In this document: positions 45,180 to 55,385 of the stretch, piece after piece | Layout of the letters: each line of letters opens with the position of its first letter | How positions within the stretch are numbered: the first letter of the stretch is position 1 | Assembly (NCBI GenBank): GCA_951217055.1 | Contig: OX578282.1 | Span: forward strand, 69,531,092 to 69,595,091 | Source of the DNA: Gerris lacustris | Lineage: Eukaryota > Arthropoda > Insecta > Hemiptera > Gerridae | Length of the DNA stretch: 64,000 nucleotides | Reading direction: 5' to 3' | Translations under genes and position numbers: made by a program | Notes under the pieces: model-generated | What the model saw: only the letters and a program-made list of their open reading frames with translations | What the model was told of the DNA's origin: nothing | Databases searched by the model: none

Positions 45180-45472
45180 GTTCGTAGATAAAAATTCTTA
45201 GTTAGAGATATCAAGTTTCAACAACTTTGAAAGAATCATGTCCTCTGTTATGAAGATGTCCGAAAGGTTGAGATTACTGTCAACATGATACTCCTTGAGG
45301 CGTATAAACAGAGTGAAAGTACCTAGCAAACTCCTGAGCTATCTGCTCGGGATTATCAATTTGGTCATCATCAATCAGAAGCGAAAGGCAAGTAGATCCA
45401 GCAACCCGTGTCTCATTAACAAAATTCCTAAAAGAGAATCCTTCTTAGGAACCGTACAAAAAGTCATGAAAT
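45180..45472 (-). pseudogene. Jockey-like LINE fragment between endonuclease and RT
   Basis: Minus-strand frames give NETRVAGSTCLSLLIDDDQI, DNPEQIAQEFARYFHSVYT and, after a stop, DSNLNLSDIFITEDMIL. This F..YF.SVY pattern is typical of the segment preceding RT in Jockey-type ORF2. It abuts the left end of the large 15.4-kb element. Confidence 0.5.
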
Positions 45473-45796
45473 CCAAAAACCACTTGTGTGGTAAAAAAAA
45501 ACACCCCGCCAAGTCTGTGGTCCAAAAAAGTTGTGAAATAATAATAATATATAAAGATTTATATTTTAAATCAAATTATAAAACTTTCTGCCCCGCCAAG
45601 TGATGTTGGCACTTTCTTCTGACCCAACACTGTCAACTTAGATACTTATCAGCTTCTTCTCCTTGGCGGTGTGCCTGCAGTACTACTCGAAGTTAACTGG
45701 TTATATTCCACGCATCCTCTGCAAAGAAAGTAGTAGTTGCATGGGGTCATTCCTTGAAAGCTTAATTTGTATATTACTAGTAGTATGAATTTGCGG

Positions 45797-46712
45797 GTTC
45801 TGGACATAGGATATCGATTCGATAATATATTGATTTTGTATTGCATGTTTAGTCTAACCACCTATCGTCTACTTGTACGAGGCTGTGGAACCACCTCCCC
45901 CCACCCTTCCGATATGTTTTCGATACCCTCACCTGTACACCTGTACACGTGTATGTTGAAGAAGTCGAAGCTCGTTCTTGTGAAACGTTGTACGCGGGGC
46001 GTTTCGAGAGGAGCCTATAAAAAATCTCGTGTTCCGACTGGTATTCGAACCCCCAATGTCTCGAGCGTGAATACTTTGACTAAACGATCTCGGACACAGA
46101 GCCAATATGGAGGGGGAGGTCGAGAGTCGGTACATAAGCCTCGGTCATGACTAATATTTTTTAAATAATTCTAAAAATTTGTTTCGGCCCCCTTTGTCGG
46201 GGCTATTTTACCCCCCTCCCATCGGGGGGCTCTGTTTGTCGCCCCCCTCCCCTCGGGGGGCTCTGTTTGTTGTAAAAAAATATTTCGGGCCCCCTTTATA
46301 AAATAATATTCTCGAACTGTCAAAGACATTAATGTACGATTTTAATTACAACTAAATACTTACTTCTCCGGTATTCGCCTCCCGCCGCCCACATTATTAC
46401 GAAAAAATATTTCGCAGCCCCCCTTTGTCGAGAAAATTAAATCGGGGCTCGGGGGGGCCCTCTTGACTACGTCATCTGGATAATATTTTTGTGTGTCTCT
46501 ATGTTGGGAAATAATTACCTCTAAAAAATTTATTTCGGGGGCTGCCCCCTTTCTCGAAAAATTAAACTCCGATAACGCTGTCGGTTGCGTCATCGGGTAG
46601 GATAACATATGTCCGCCCCCTACCACCGGTACCTGGGGCCGCCTGACGCTGGGCGAAGTCATAGGCTGTCTGCGAAACGTTAGCGGTGACGCCCGGTGAT
46701 TCGGCCCCCGCC
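45797..46712. repeat. Left inner inverted arm of the 15.4-kb element
   Basis: Reverse complement of 59540-60443 from GTTCTGGACATAGGATATCG to GACGCCCGGTGATTCGGCCC. It contains GC-rich blocks of the CCCCCCTCCC/GGGGGGCTCTG type and a tRNA-like stretch (B box GGTTCGAATACCAG on the minus strand, about 46037-46052). Arms differ by small indels and substitutions, so they are not freshly copied. Confidence 0.85.
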
Positions 46713-47047
46713 GCCCAATTATTACGAAAAAATATTTCGCAGCCCGCCTTTGCGAAAAAATTTAATCCGGACTCGTTATCTGGGTCGATCCTCTCCCAGA
46801 CTTGTATTTAATATTATTATTTCTTTTAGCGTATTGTTTTGAAGGCTGATAACGAGAACAGGATGTTCTCTGCGGTCGCAGACTTCCCTCTAAAAAATGT
46901 AATCTATAATTATTTTTGTATACGGGTAGATTAAAAAAGAAATACAATTTATTTAAACATAATTTATTATAATAATATCAATACAATTATCACATCCGAT
47001 TGAAAAAAGGAATTTATGTTAACATATGTTTTAAATCAAAATAACAA
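46713..47047. other. Non-coding DNA between left arm and IAP gene
   Basis: AT-rich, with the segment around 46855-46890 (AACAGGATGTTCT, TGCGGTCGCAGACTTCC) that is repeated inverted near 58178-58205. It probably includes the 3' UTR of the IAP gene. Confidence 0.5.
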
Positions 47048-47524
47048 CTATGAAATAAATATTCTAACAACTTCTTCGATGTCTTGTCTACATATTCCAC
47101 ATTTGTTAAGTTTGACTAAACAGTCTATGCATGAAATAAGATGACCGCAAGGGAGGAAAGCTACTTCTAGAGGTTGTTCTAAACATATTTTACAGATCGA
47201 AGCTTCTGTTACAGCGGTAGATTGTAGTTCAGACGAGTTGTAATTTTTACACGTTCCATATCTGACTTTTTCGATGAAATAACATCCTTTCTTCATAAGA
47301 AGATAGTTACACCTTGAGAACCACTTTGCATGCTCCACCCAGGGATTGTCGTCTTTCTCCCAATCTTTGTGTCCACCGCCGCAGTAAAAACATATAGTTT
47401 TATCTTCTTTTCCGGTGTAATAAAATCCTGCTTCACTGAGAAGTTTCGGTTCGACTGAGCCAGTCCATGAGAAAAAAGAATTGATCCTATCGTCCACTGA
47501 AGCAAACTCGGGGAAACTAACCAT
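47048..47524 (-). CDS. Inhibitor-of-apoptosis protein, single BIR plus RING
   Basis: 158 residues. The BIR domain (about 8-80) is well formed: FASVDDRINSFFSW, LSEAGFYYTG, then the zinc ligands in CFYCGGG, W, EHAKW and C. The RING (about 108-152) reads CKICLEQPLEVAFLPCGHLI, SCIDCLVKLNKCGICRQD. This BIR-RING layout is that of IAPs, which bind caspases or IAP antagonists through BIR and ubiquitinate them through RING; single-BIR forms occur in insects and insect DNA viruses. It lies only 50 bp after the stop of the upstream gene on the same strand, tight spacing for a host genome. The start is the first methionine, just before the BIR. No intron. Confidence 0.9.
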   Translation of the reverse strand: MVSFPEFASVDDRINSFFSWTGSVEPKLLSEAGFYYTGKEDKTICFYCGGGHKDWEKDDNPWVEHAKWFSRCNYLLMKKGCYFIEKVRYGTCKNYNSSELQSTAVTEASICKICLEQPLEVAFLPCGHLISCIDCLVKLNKCGICRQDIEEVVRIFIS

Positions 47525-47574
47525 TCTAGATTTGCGTCTATATCATGACTTATTATATAAATTGAGCGGTATCA

Positions 47575-48273
47575 TTATTTTTTAATGTCTTGCATATAAT
47601 ATGAACACTTGTGATCGGGACAATGGTAAGGTTTTACTAATGTAAAACAGTATACACACATAAGGTTATGACGGCTATCGGTGGGTTTGAAGAAACCATT
47701 CAAGGCTAGTCCGGCGTTCTTTTGAGAGAATATATTCTTAAACGTGTGCAACCTAGGTATAGTGTCCATCAGGTTTATCCGACTTATGTTCAAAGTAGAC
47801 CACTGGAGGAGAGCGTAAAGTTTAACGTTTGAACATCTGTCTTTAAATCCATATTTATGATTGATACAACTGATATCCTTGTGTAACGGGTAGAATTCCT
47901 CCACCAATTTGTTTAATGTCGTATCGCATCCAAAATCTTCCAAGTTGAATATGGGTTTACCGATTAGGTCACTTATAAAAGAACATTTCGTCTTACCTTT
48001 GGCGAAGACCAATCTGCTGTCGCGAGTTTCTCTCTCGACGATGTCACCAAGTCGACTGTAGTCCACTTCGCCGCTTTTATACTTGAGACCATGTAATCGA
48101 TCGGTTAACCACCTGTTGGTGACAATGTCCAATTTGACATTTGACGACGGTGGTTTGAAGTAATAATAATGTATCGATGCCGTCGGCGAAGAATTACACA
48201 AGGATAACTCTTTCACAATAAAGTCGGTTGTACTCCTAAACGCCTCAAACTCAATCAGTGTAAATAGCACCAT
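47575..48273 (-). CDS. Exonuclease-fold-like protein with degenerate BIR-like C-terminus (copy 1)
   Basis: 232 residues. The N-terminus (FTLIEFEAF, FIVKELSLCN, YYYFKPPSS), a central VFAKGKTKCSFISDLIG, and NLEDFGCDTTLNKLVEEFYP with C-x2-H and C-S-N-V-K resemble the beta-alpha layout of DEDD exonucleases. The first acidic pair is altered, so catalysis is doubtful. The C-terminus (IFSQKNAGLALNGFF, CVYCFTLV, H, C) looks like a decayed BIR zinc site. The same architecture is found at 57374-58087. A TATAAAA at 48326-48320 and TCAGT at 48290-48286 lie upstream of the ATG. Role unknown; placement beside a BIR-RING gene suggests a joint function. Confidence 0.6.
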   Translation of the reverse strand: MVLFTLIEFEAFRSTTDFIVKELSLCNSSPTASIHYYYFKPPSSNVKLDIVTNRWLTDRLHGLKYKSGEVDYSRLGDIVERETRDSRLVFAKGKTKCSFISDLIGKPIFNLEDFGCDTTLNKLVEEFYPLHKDISCINHKYGFKDRCSNVKLYALLQWSTLNISRINLMDTIPRLHTFKNIFSQKNAGLALNGFFKPTDSRHNLMCVYCFTLVKPYHCPDHKCSYYMQDIKK

Positions 48274-48434
48274 GGTCCAAACATAACTGACCGTACACTC
48301 AAGGCGAACCGCATTGTACTTTTATATCTATTACCGACCAATAGAAACGTTTCTAACATCCGCATTGATTATATTGACACCGAGTTTAACGGAAATATCA
48401 GTCGCTTTCAGACCTTAGTGAGGTACGGATTGTT

Positions 48435-49034
48435 ATGGATTTGTTATATCAATCAGTCATTACACGTTTCAGTTCGAAGAAATGTATTATCGTCGGATTG
48501 AATGCTATCGACGGTGAACCTACATTGAGAATCCAACAAGGCAGAGTTAGTGTAGACGTCGGTGAATACATCTTGAAAGTAATAAAGATTAATCAACAGA
48601 CGATAAACAATTTTTTTATGGAAAAGAACAGTGAAGAGACGTTATACTTGGACAGGAAAACAACTAATGATGTGTACTTGGAGAAACAAAAAAAGAAGAA
48701 AACCGCTTTAATTTTCTCAGAATTGAATGCATGGCAGTTCGTAACAGATAACGTTTTACAAAGCATAAAACTACACAAGAAAGAGGTTATTCAACTTCTT
48801 TCAAACCTTCACAAGATCGAAGAATACATCGAAACTTTAAAGAAAATATGGAGTAAGTTTTTTCTTTTTTTTTTTAAATAATTTTATTTTATTATTCATC
48901 GTTCTTCTTATTAGTTAATTTCAATTATTTATTTTATAGACACCAACGAAGGAGCTGAACTTCCTGAAGTTTACTTTGACGTAGATGAGCGCCTCAAGGA
49001 AATACGAATGAACCAAACATTTTCCGAGGAATAA
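48435..49034 (+). CDS. Two-exon gene, possible PC4-like DNA-binding protein
   Basis: Exon 1 is 48435-48852 and exon 2 is 48940-49034. The 87-bp intron has GTAAGT and TTTTATAG borders, and splicing joins the frames to a stop at 49032. The product is about 170 residues. LRIQQGRVSVDVGEYIL followed later by TALIFSELNAWQFVTDNVLQ resembles the beta-sheet plus helix pattern of PC4/SUB1 (VDIREYY ... ISLS..W..L), a single-strand DNA-binding coactivator. The tail is acidic (LPEVYFDVDERLKEI). It is divergent from the exonuclease-like gene, with starts 161 bp apart. AATAAA follows the stop. The PC4 assignment is tentative. Confidence 0.5.
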
Positions 49035-49485
49035 AAATAAAAACACAGATTTGTAATTTTTTGTACAATTTTTATTTTACAAAATAAACAAATTTAAAAA
49101 AAAATTAAATGTCTTTTTGTTATTTATCCACTTGCTCTTTTCATTCAGCCCGAAATAATTTACATAGAATTTATTATTTTTTTCTCTGTAGAATGTTTAT
49201 TAACAAATAATACAAAGTTTTTTAGTTACGTTTATTTTGTACAAAAATGTCCACATTTTGACGCTTTAAGAACTAATAAAGTTAAAAGTACAAACATCTG
49301 CTTTACAAAAGAAATCTCTAAGATAATAAAAATAGAATACAAAAATCTTAGTTGTTTTGACTACTCACAATTCTATGACCACAACTATAACCTAGTATAT
49401 GGTTTATTAATTTACAATTGCCATTGCAGCAAACATATATAAAGGATTTTAATAATATATGACAGTTTCAAAGAAGTAATCATAT
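49035..49485. other. Convergent intergenic, 3' ends of two genes
   Basis: Contains AATAAA signals for the plus-strand gene and the 3' flank of the minus-strand MADF gene. AT-rich, nothing else seen. Confidence 0.5.
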
Positions 49486-50790
49486 TTATATCTTATGAAG
49501 TAATTTATTGTATCTGCTTTGTCTTTTAGTTTCCCAACTCCGTCTAAGCTTATTTAGCATGGCTATATAATTGATTGAGCATGGTTCGTTTTCTCTTAAC
49601 CCTGGAAGTCTATATTTGGTAACCTCAGAGGAGTCGTAACTCCCAATTGAATTAGGTGATTCATCAACGCTACATGTTTTATAGTTGTTTAAGTCATATT
49701 TCTTTTTGTGTAAATCTCGTGACTGTACTTTATCCATATCGGAATCATCAGAAATATATCTATTTAAAAATGTTAACTGGGCGTGACTATATTTCGGAGC
49801 CTTAGAGGATTCATAGCTCATAGGAGATTTATCAACGCTACATGTTTTATAGTTGTTAAAATCATATTTAGAATTAACAATTTTTTGACATTTATTTTGG
49901 TATATATCTCCTGACTCTACCTCATCCATGTCGGGGAGTGATGAATTATCAGAAATAACACTATTTAGAAATGTTAACTGTGGGTGATTATATTTCGGAG
50001 CCTTAGAGGAATCATAGCTCCTATTTGAATTAATTTTTGTATCAAAACTGCATGTTTTATTCAAGTCATAATTAGAATTATCAATTTTTAGATAATTCTT
50101 TGAGTGTGAATCTCCTAAATTTATCCCCTCAATTTCGGAGATTGATGAATCTTCAGAATCAACATCAATAGTTAGGTTTGTCTTTCCTGGACTGGTTTCT
50201 GTGTCTTTACAAGAACCCAGATCTGGCTCCTTATCCAACTCTTCTTGCTTGCTTTCTTCAACATGTTTATTAAATTTACCACCTGGTTGCTTAATTACTT
50301 CCAGTGGTTGCTGGAGATTAAAACATTTCGATACAGTTTCAGTTATAAAAGAATCCATTGGTTCTTTTATCGGTGGATTCTGGTTATCTATAGCTTCTTT
50401 TTGCTTAGTTAAAGTTTTAAATTCAACACCGTCTATTGCGGAAGCTTGCTGTGTTAGAACCTCTGGACCTCGCAGAAAATCTATATTGGTGAAATACCAC
50501 AAACTAGGAGTATGAAGATCTACAGTGTCTTTATACGTTTTTTCTTTGGTATTAATTTTCTTCAGTTGCCTACGGTACGCTGTACGCAGAATATTAATTT
50601 TTCTACGTACCAGACCCCTATCAGCTTTGGGTTCAATTTCTTTCATCTTTTCCACCAGTTTTTCGTACGCCATGTCCTTCTTATTCTTATTTTTATATGC
50701 TTTACTTTTTATGTCCCACAGTGCTGGTAAGTTGTGGTATAAAACTATAAACTCACGCCAGAATTTCTTATTACTCTTTGGTAATGTCAT
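49486..50790 (-). CDS. MADF (Myb/SANT-like) domain protein, full-length copy
   Basis: The best start is the ATG at 50790 (MTLPKSNKKFWREF); the frame stays open upstream but only into the leader. Residues 8-95 form a MADF domain: FWREFIVLYHNLPALWDI, DMAYEKLVEKMKEIEP, RRKINILRTAYRRQLKK, ending near SLWYFTNIDFL. MADF proteins are DNA-binding, often transposon-derived, transcription factors. The rest is low-complexity and holds about three imperfect repeats around SSKAPKYxHPQLTFLN and NYKTCSVD, and a basic tail (LRRSWETKRQSRYNKLLHKI). A TATAAAAG lies at 50897-50890. The first 115 codons and promoter are duplicated almost without change at 56139-56600. It could regulate through the adjacent palindrome arrays, which is inference. 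Confidence 0.75.
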   Translation of the reverse strand: MTLPKSNKKFWREFIVLYHNLPALWDIKSKAYKNKNKKDMAYEKLVEKMKEIEPKADRGLVRRKINILRTAYRRQLKKINTKEKTYKDTVDLHTPSLWYFTNIDFLRGPEVLTQQASAIDGVEFKTLTKQKEAIDNQNPPIKEPMDSFITETVSKCFNLQQPLEVIKQPGGKFNKHVEESKQEELDKEPDLGSCKDTETSPGKTNLTIDVDSEDSSISEIEGINLGDSHSKNYLKIDNSNYDLNKTCSFDTKINSNRSYDSSKAPKYNHPQLTFLNSVISDNSSLPDMDEVESGDIYQNKCQKIVNSKYDFNNYKTCSVDKSPMSYESSKAPKYSHAQLTFLNRYISDDSDMDKVQSRDLHKKKYDLNNYKTCSVDESPNSIGSYDSSEVTKYRLPGLRENEPCSINYIAMLNKLRRSWETKRQSRYNKLLHKI

Positions 50791-50986
50791 AATAATAAAA
50801 ATTAAAACACAGTGAGAGAATGAACAGGATAAGGTCTTTCCTCGATCAACTATCGTCAAACACTGTCATAAACAGATTGGGAAAAATCCCTTTTATACAA
50901 TTAGTTTGCACAAAACATGACACATATAATACTATTTGCTCGGAAATGTTAACTTAATTGACTATATGTGTAATATAAGGCTTTGA

Positions 50987-51208
50987 TGTTTGCGCAAACA
51001 TCAAACAGCCATATTCATAGTTAGGATAATTACCCATTTGTTTGCGCAAACATCAAACAGCCCTATTCATAGTTAGGATGATTGCCCATTTGTTTGCGCA
51101 AACATCAAACAGCCATATTCATAGTTAGGATGATTGCCCATTTGTTTGCGCAAACATCAAACAGCCATATTCATAGTTAGGATGATTGCCCATTTGTTTG
51201 CGCAAACA
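50987..51208. repeat. Palindrome array 1, TGTTTGCGCAAACA x5
   Basis: The 14-bp perfect palindrome starts at 50987, 51039, 51091, 51143 and 51195, a strict 52-bp period, within units carrying CATCAAACAGCC(A/C)TATTCATAG and TTAGGATGATTGCCC. The first copy extends to a 24-bp perfect palindrome TTTGATGTTTGCGCAAACATCAAA. The array lies upstream of the MADF gene and is cut at 51229 by the poly(A) end of a LINE. The layout resembles hr-type enhancer/origin repeats of insect DNA viruses, though the sequence is not one I recognise. Confidence 0.9.
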
Positions 51209-51589
51209 TCAAACACCCCCCATTTATAGTTTTTTTTTTTTTTTTTTTTATTAAATCGACAATCAAAAAAAATTAGTCCAAAAACAAAATAAAAATTACA
51301 CTTGTCTACTTCCCCAAAAAAGCAGAGCTGGAGCTTGGGGAAGGAGTTCAAATAGAAAAAAAGAAAGTTACAATCAAAATGAAAATTAGTTTTACAAAAT
51401 AATTCAACATCCGTGTAGACAATAATTAACGAAAAATAATCCATTCCTTTATAGGATAAGATTTTAATAATAATTTAAGATAAGATTCATTCTGAACTCA
51501 TTGATAAGGATGTTTATATATTTATGTAATTACTAAATGTTTAAAAGAAAGCCTAAATCAGTTTAAGTTCAAAGTTTAAGAGCATTATT

Positions 51590-51838
51590 ATCAAAGACAT
51601 ATATACATATACATCCACATACATATATACCCATTTACAAATATACATACACACACATACATACACATACATACATATATACATATACATACATATACAT
51701 ACATACATATACATATATACACATATACATATACATATATACATACACATACATACATATACACATACATACATACACATACACACACACACATACACAC
51801 ATATATACACACATATATACACCCATATATATACACAT
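51590..51838. repeat. TACATA/TACACA microsatellite
   Basis: About 250 bp of TACATA/TATACACA simple repeats in the LINE 3' UTR. The several overlapping open frames here are artefacts. Confidence 0.95.
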
Positions 51839-51840
51839 CA

Positions 51841-54285
51841 TTATTCTGATAGCTTATTGTAGAAATATCTTTTCAAGTTATATTTAAAATTAGATATTTC
51901 TTTGATAATTCTAATATCAGAAGGGAGAGAATTTATAGCATCTGTACCTCTATACAATACTGATTTCTGCGCAAAAGAAGTGGAAAAATTTGGTATAGCA
52001 TATTTAAGAACATTAACAGCTCTAGTACTGTAAACAACGTTTTCTGAGCTGGTAACTGGATTGAAATTCTTATAGACAAATATGATAGCTCTTTGGGTGG
52101 CTATTGTAGTAAGGGGTAAAACATTTAGTTCAATAAATGATAATTTGGAAGAATACATTATTTTCTTACTTAGAATTATTTTAATAATTTTCTTTTGGGT
52201 GTTTATTAGAGGAATAAGAGTAGAAGTACTAGAGCCTCCCCAACCAACTATACCATACTGTAATTTGGAGTCAACCAGGGCAAAATATAATGACCTTAAT
52301 ATTTGTTTTTTTAAAAATTTCCTGACATTGTGAAAAACATAATAAAATTTCCTTAGGTTGGCAACACAGTTATTTATGTGGTGATTCCATCTTAGGCACT
52401 GGTCTATGGTGATTCCAAGGTACGATGCTACATCTCTCCTTTCTAGTATCTCACAGTTCTGACATTGATGATTTTCTTTAGTGTTGTGAAATTTAATATT
52501 AATTTGTTGGAGGGAAGGAAGCGAGGATTCTTTAATAGAAAAAGCGATATAATAAGACTTTTTTTTGTTAATTGTTAATTTAAAATGATTTAGCCAGTTG
52601 TGGATTTGGAATAGATTTTCATTAGCCTTCTCAGAGACCTCAGTCCAACTGCTTCCCGTTAGAACCAGAGCCATATCATCAGCATAAGATATGATTTTAC
52701 ATCCTTTATATTTTAATAAATTATTCACATAGACTAAAAACAAAAGCGGACCAATTACTGTTCCTTGAGGTACTCCGTACTTAAAGGTACGGGACTCACT
52801 GAGATTATTTTTTATTTTAACAAATTGCTGTCTACTGTCGAGATAAGACAAAAACCACGATAACGTTTCACGGCAAAAACCTAGATTGACTAATGTGTTC
52901 AAAAGCATTTCGTGAGATATGCTGTCGAAAGCCTTAGTCAAATCGAGAAATATAACTAAACATTTTTTTGATTGATCAAGTTCACGATAAATCGTTTGGG
53001 TGAGCTGTGCTATGGCGTCCTCCGTTCCCAGACCCTCTCGAAATCCAAATTGATTACTTGAAATTAATTTGTTATCTTCTAAGTATGTGACCAGCTGTCT
53101 TTTCACAATCTTTTCAAATATTTTAGCTATATTAGATGTCAGAGAAATTGGTCTGTAATTAGTTACCGATTTTTTATTTCCGGATTTATATATAGGTGTT
53201 ATAATTGTAGTTTTATATATGTCTGGGAATACGCCAGTTCGTAAACTAAGGTTGATTAAGTGTGTTAATGGTTTTAAAATGTCCGTCTTTATTTCTTTAA
53301 TAGTCTCGGAACGGAGGTGGTCAAATCCGGGACCTGATCCACCTTTTAGTTGATTTATAGCATCGGAGATTTGAGATTCAGTAACCTCCTGAAAATTAAA
53401 CTCAATGCCATTAATTGAAAAATCCAAATTATCAGGAATCAGCTGTACATCTGGTATCTGAGAAGCCAAACATTCCCCAATTTTGGAAAAATAAGAGTTA
53501 AATATATTTGCCATTTCAGCAGGATTGTCCGCAGAAGCTACGGTTCTATCCTCGTGAGTTATAGTTTTGATATCATTTTTCGTATTATTATTTCCCATGG
53601 CTTCGTTTAGTACCTTCCACATTTGTTTTTGGTTTGAACCGGCTTGTTCGATTTTTCGGGAATAATATTTATTTTTCACTTCACGTATCAAAACATTCAG
53701 CTTATTTCTATATTTTTTAAAATAATTTAATAATTTTTTATTCATAGGATTTTTACCGACCTTTCTTGCTAGTTTTTCTTTTTTACGAATAGAGTTTATC
53801 AAGCCATGAGTAATCCAAGGTTTTATTTTTTTATACTTGGAATTTTCTTTTATGATTATAACTTTGGAGGATAGATCCGTCGTTTCATCCATTATCTTTT
53901 TAAAAATCAATGCGGCTCTATTAATATCAAAACAGTTTACTACTTGATCCCAACAAACATTATTTATGTTCTCTTTAAATTTTTCTATATCTAATAGTTT
54001 CATTTGCTCCATAGAAGCGGTTTGATTTTTACTAGATTTAACTATACCTTTATGACAGCAAATAATGGTATTATGATCTGTAATGTTTGATTTCCAGTTA
54101 ATGAAAGTATATTTATCTTTATTTTTATGAAAGTTGGAAAGAAAAAGATGATCTATACAGGAAATGTTATCGTTAAAAATTCTAGTAGGTGTATTTATAC
54201 AACTATAAAGGTTAAAACTAGCCATACAGTCTAAGTAAGTATTCTTATAAGGATCCTTGCTTCCTTCCAAAATGTTTATATTCAC
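51841..54285 (-). CDS. LINE ORF2, end of endonuclease and reverse transcriptase
   Basis: 814 codons. It begins at the endonuclease G-D-x-N block (DVNINILEGSKDPYKN), continues through the second catalytic block (CIDHLFLSNF, TDHNTIICCH) and a basic linker (PWITHGLINSIRKKEKLARK), then RT: GSGPGFDHLRSE, NYRPISLTSNIAKIFEKIV, LDLTKAFDSISHE, YGVPQGTVIGPLLFLVYVNN, catalytic SYADDM and SYLGITIDQCLRW. The frame is fully open, so it is young. It is cut off from the endonuclease N-terminus by the MITE at 54295-54850. Confidence 0.85.
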   Translation of the reverse strand: MNINILEGSKDPYKNTYLDCMASFNLYSCINTPTRIFNDNISCIDHLFLSNFHKNKDKYTFINWKSNITDHNTIICCHKGIVKSSKNQTASMEQMKLLDIEKFKENINNVCWDQVVNCFDINRAALIFKKIMDETTDLSSKVIIIKENSKYKKIKPWITHGLINSIRKKEKLARKVGKNPMNKKLLNYFKKYRNKLNVLIREVKNKYYSRKIEQAGSNQKQMWKVLNEAMGNNNTKNDIKTITHEDRTVASADNPAEMANIFNSYFSKIGECLASQIPDVQLIPDNLDFSINGIEFNFQEVTESQISDAINQLKGGSGPGFDHLRSETIKEIKTDILKPLTHLINLSLRTGVFPDIYKTTIITPIYKSGNKKSVTNYRPISLTSNIAKIFEKIVKRQLVTYLEDNKLISSNQFGFREGLGTEDAIAQLTQTIYRELDQSKKCLVIFLDLTKAFDSISHEMLLNTLVNLGFCRETLSWFLSYLDSRQQFVKIKNNLSESRTFKYGVPQGTVIGPLLFLVYVNNLLKYKGCKIISYADDMALVLTGSSWTEVSEKANENLFQIHNWLNHFKLTINKKKSYYIAFSIKESSLPSLQQINIKFHNTKENHQCQNCEILERRDVASYLGITIDQCLRWNHHINNCVANLRKFYYVFHNVRKFLKKQILRSLYFALVDSKLQYGIVGWGGSSTSTLIPLINTQKKIIKIILSKKIMYSSKLSFIELNVLPLTTIATQRAIIFVYKNFNPVTSSENVVYSTRAVNVLKYAIPNFSTSFAQKSVLYRGTDAINSLPSDIRIIKEISNFKYNLKRYFYNKLSE

Positions 54286-54290
54286 GTCTC

Positions 54291-54854
54291 CTAGAGGTCG
54301 ACCAAGAAGTCATGAACACGGGAGAAACGGAAAGCTTAACTTCGTTTAAAATCGGAACTTCCGAGTAGTGCCGAAGTCAGTACAGTCGGGTGCTAAGACA
54401 ATAACCATTCCTAGTTTGTTTGACATGCCCAGTTATGTCAAATATCACGAATAACAACAGGAAGGTTTCCAATCTGTTAGGTTTCCTGTTTTGTTTGTTT
54501 TTATACAGCACGAACTATAGACACAACTGTTCTAAATCCAAATCAAACTCAGAAATAAAGAGGAAGAAAAAAAATAGATTAAGGAAAAAGAATATCGATT
54601 TAGATTTAAAGAATATTATTATGAATAATCAATAAATAATAATATTAAGATATTATCGTATATTATTAGTGATTTTCTTAGGAGGTACAGTGTTGCCTGT
54701 TGCAAAAAATATAGAAGTTATCAAAAATAAAATTATTAATAACAGAAGAACAACACTGTGTTTTTTGACCGTGGTCTATTATATCAAAAACTGACTGTAC
54801 ATGACAACACTAGCGCACTCCTCTCATTTCCATGACTTCTTGGTCGACCTCTAG
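54291..54854. mobile_element. MITE in LINE endonuclease, TIR AGGTCGACCAAGAAGTCATG, 4-bp TSD
   Basis: The 20-bp terminus AGGTCGACCAAGAAGTCATG at 54295 is mirrored at 54831-54850. CTAG lies on both sides (54291-54294 and 54851-54854). Taking out the element and one CTAG brings the endonuclease frames together in phase at the G-D-x-N motif, which proves insertion. 556 bp with no transposase. The superfamily with a CTAG duplication is uncertain. Confidence 0.85.
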
Positions 54855-55385
54855 TATTTTTAAATTTATTAAGTGATTAGTACTTATAATATTGTTTAAT
54901 TCGAAAATGAAAAGTTGTTTATCAGCTGCAGGTGACCTATATAAAAAAATAATATCATGTTTTTCACCATTATTGAGTTGTAATCTCAATAGCAGGCAAT
55001 TACATTGAGTCATAAAAATCTCCCTGAATTCCAACACACTAATTTCCTTTTTTACATAAAGAACAATACCCGCACATTGATTGAAGTTATTTTTAGTAGA
55101 ACTATAAAAATCATAGCCATCTAATTCAAGAGATTTAGTGTGGTGATACTTAGGAAGGAGCCATGACTCGACAAACGCTAAAATATCAAATTTCTTTTTC
55201 ATCATATTTAAATGAAGTAAAAATTCATCAGAGTTTTTGTAAATACTCCTGATATTAGTAACAATAATAGACAGATCAGTTATATTATCATTTAACACCT
55301 TATTGAGTTCGTTAATAGATGAAACACTTATTTCATTATTATTCAAATCTTGGTAATCATCTTGTAGATGGTCAATTAAAACCAT
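54855..55385 (-). CDS. LINE ORF2, N-terminal endonuclease part
   Basis: Starts MVLIDHLQDDYQDLNNNE and carries LSIIVTNIRSIYKNSDEF, DILAFVESWLLPKY, AGIVLYVKKE and IIFLYRSP, the first half of an APE-type endonuclease. Reading continues beyond 54855 into the MITE only as far as a chance stop. The remainder is at 54285 and below. Confidence 0.75.

Noticed and set aside
45767..46662. Open frames in the element arms
   Set aside because: They lie in non-coding inverted arms, differ between the two arms by frameshifts, and encode nothing recognisable.
51553..51841. Tyr/Cys/Met-rich open frames
   Set aside because: Translations of a TACATA microsatellite in three frames.
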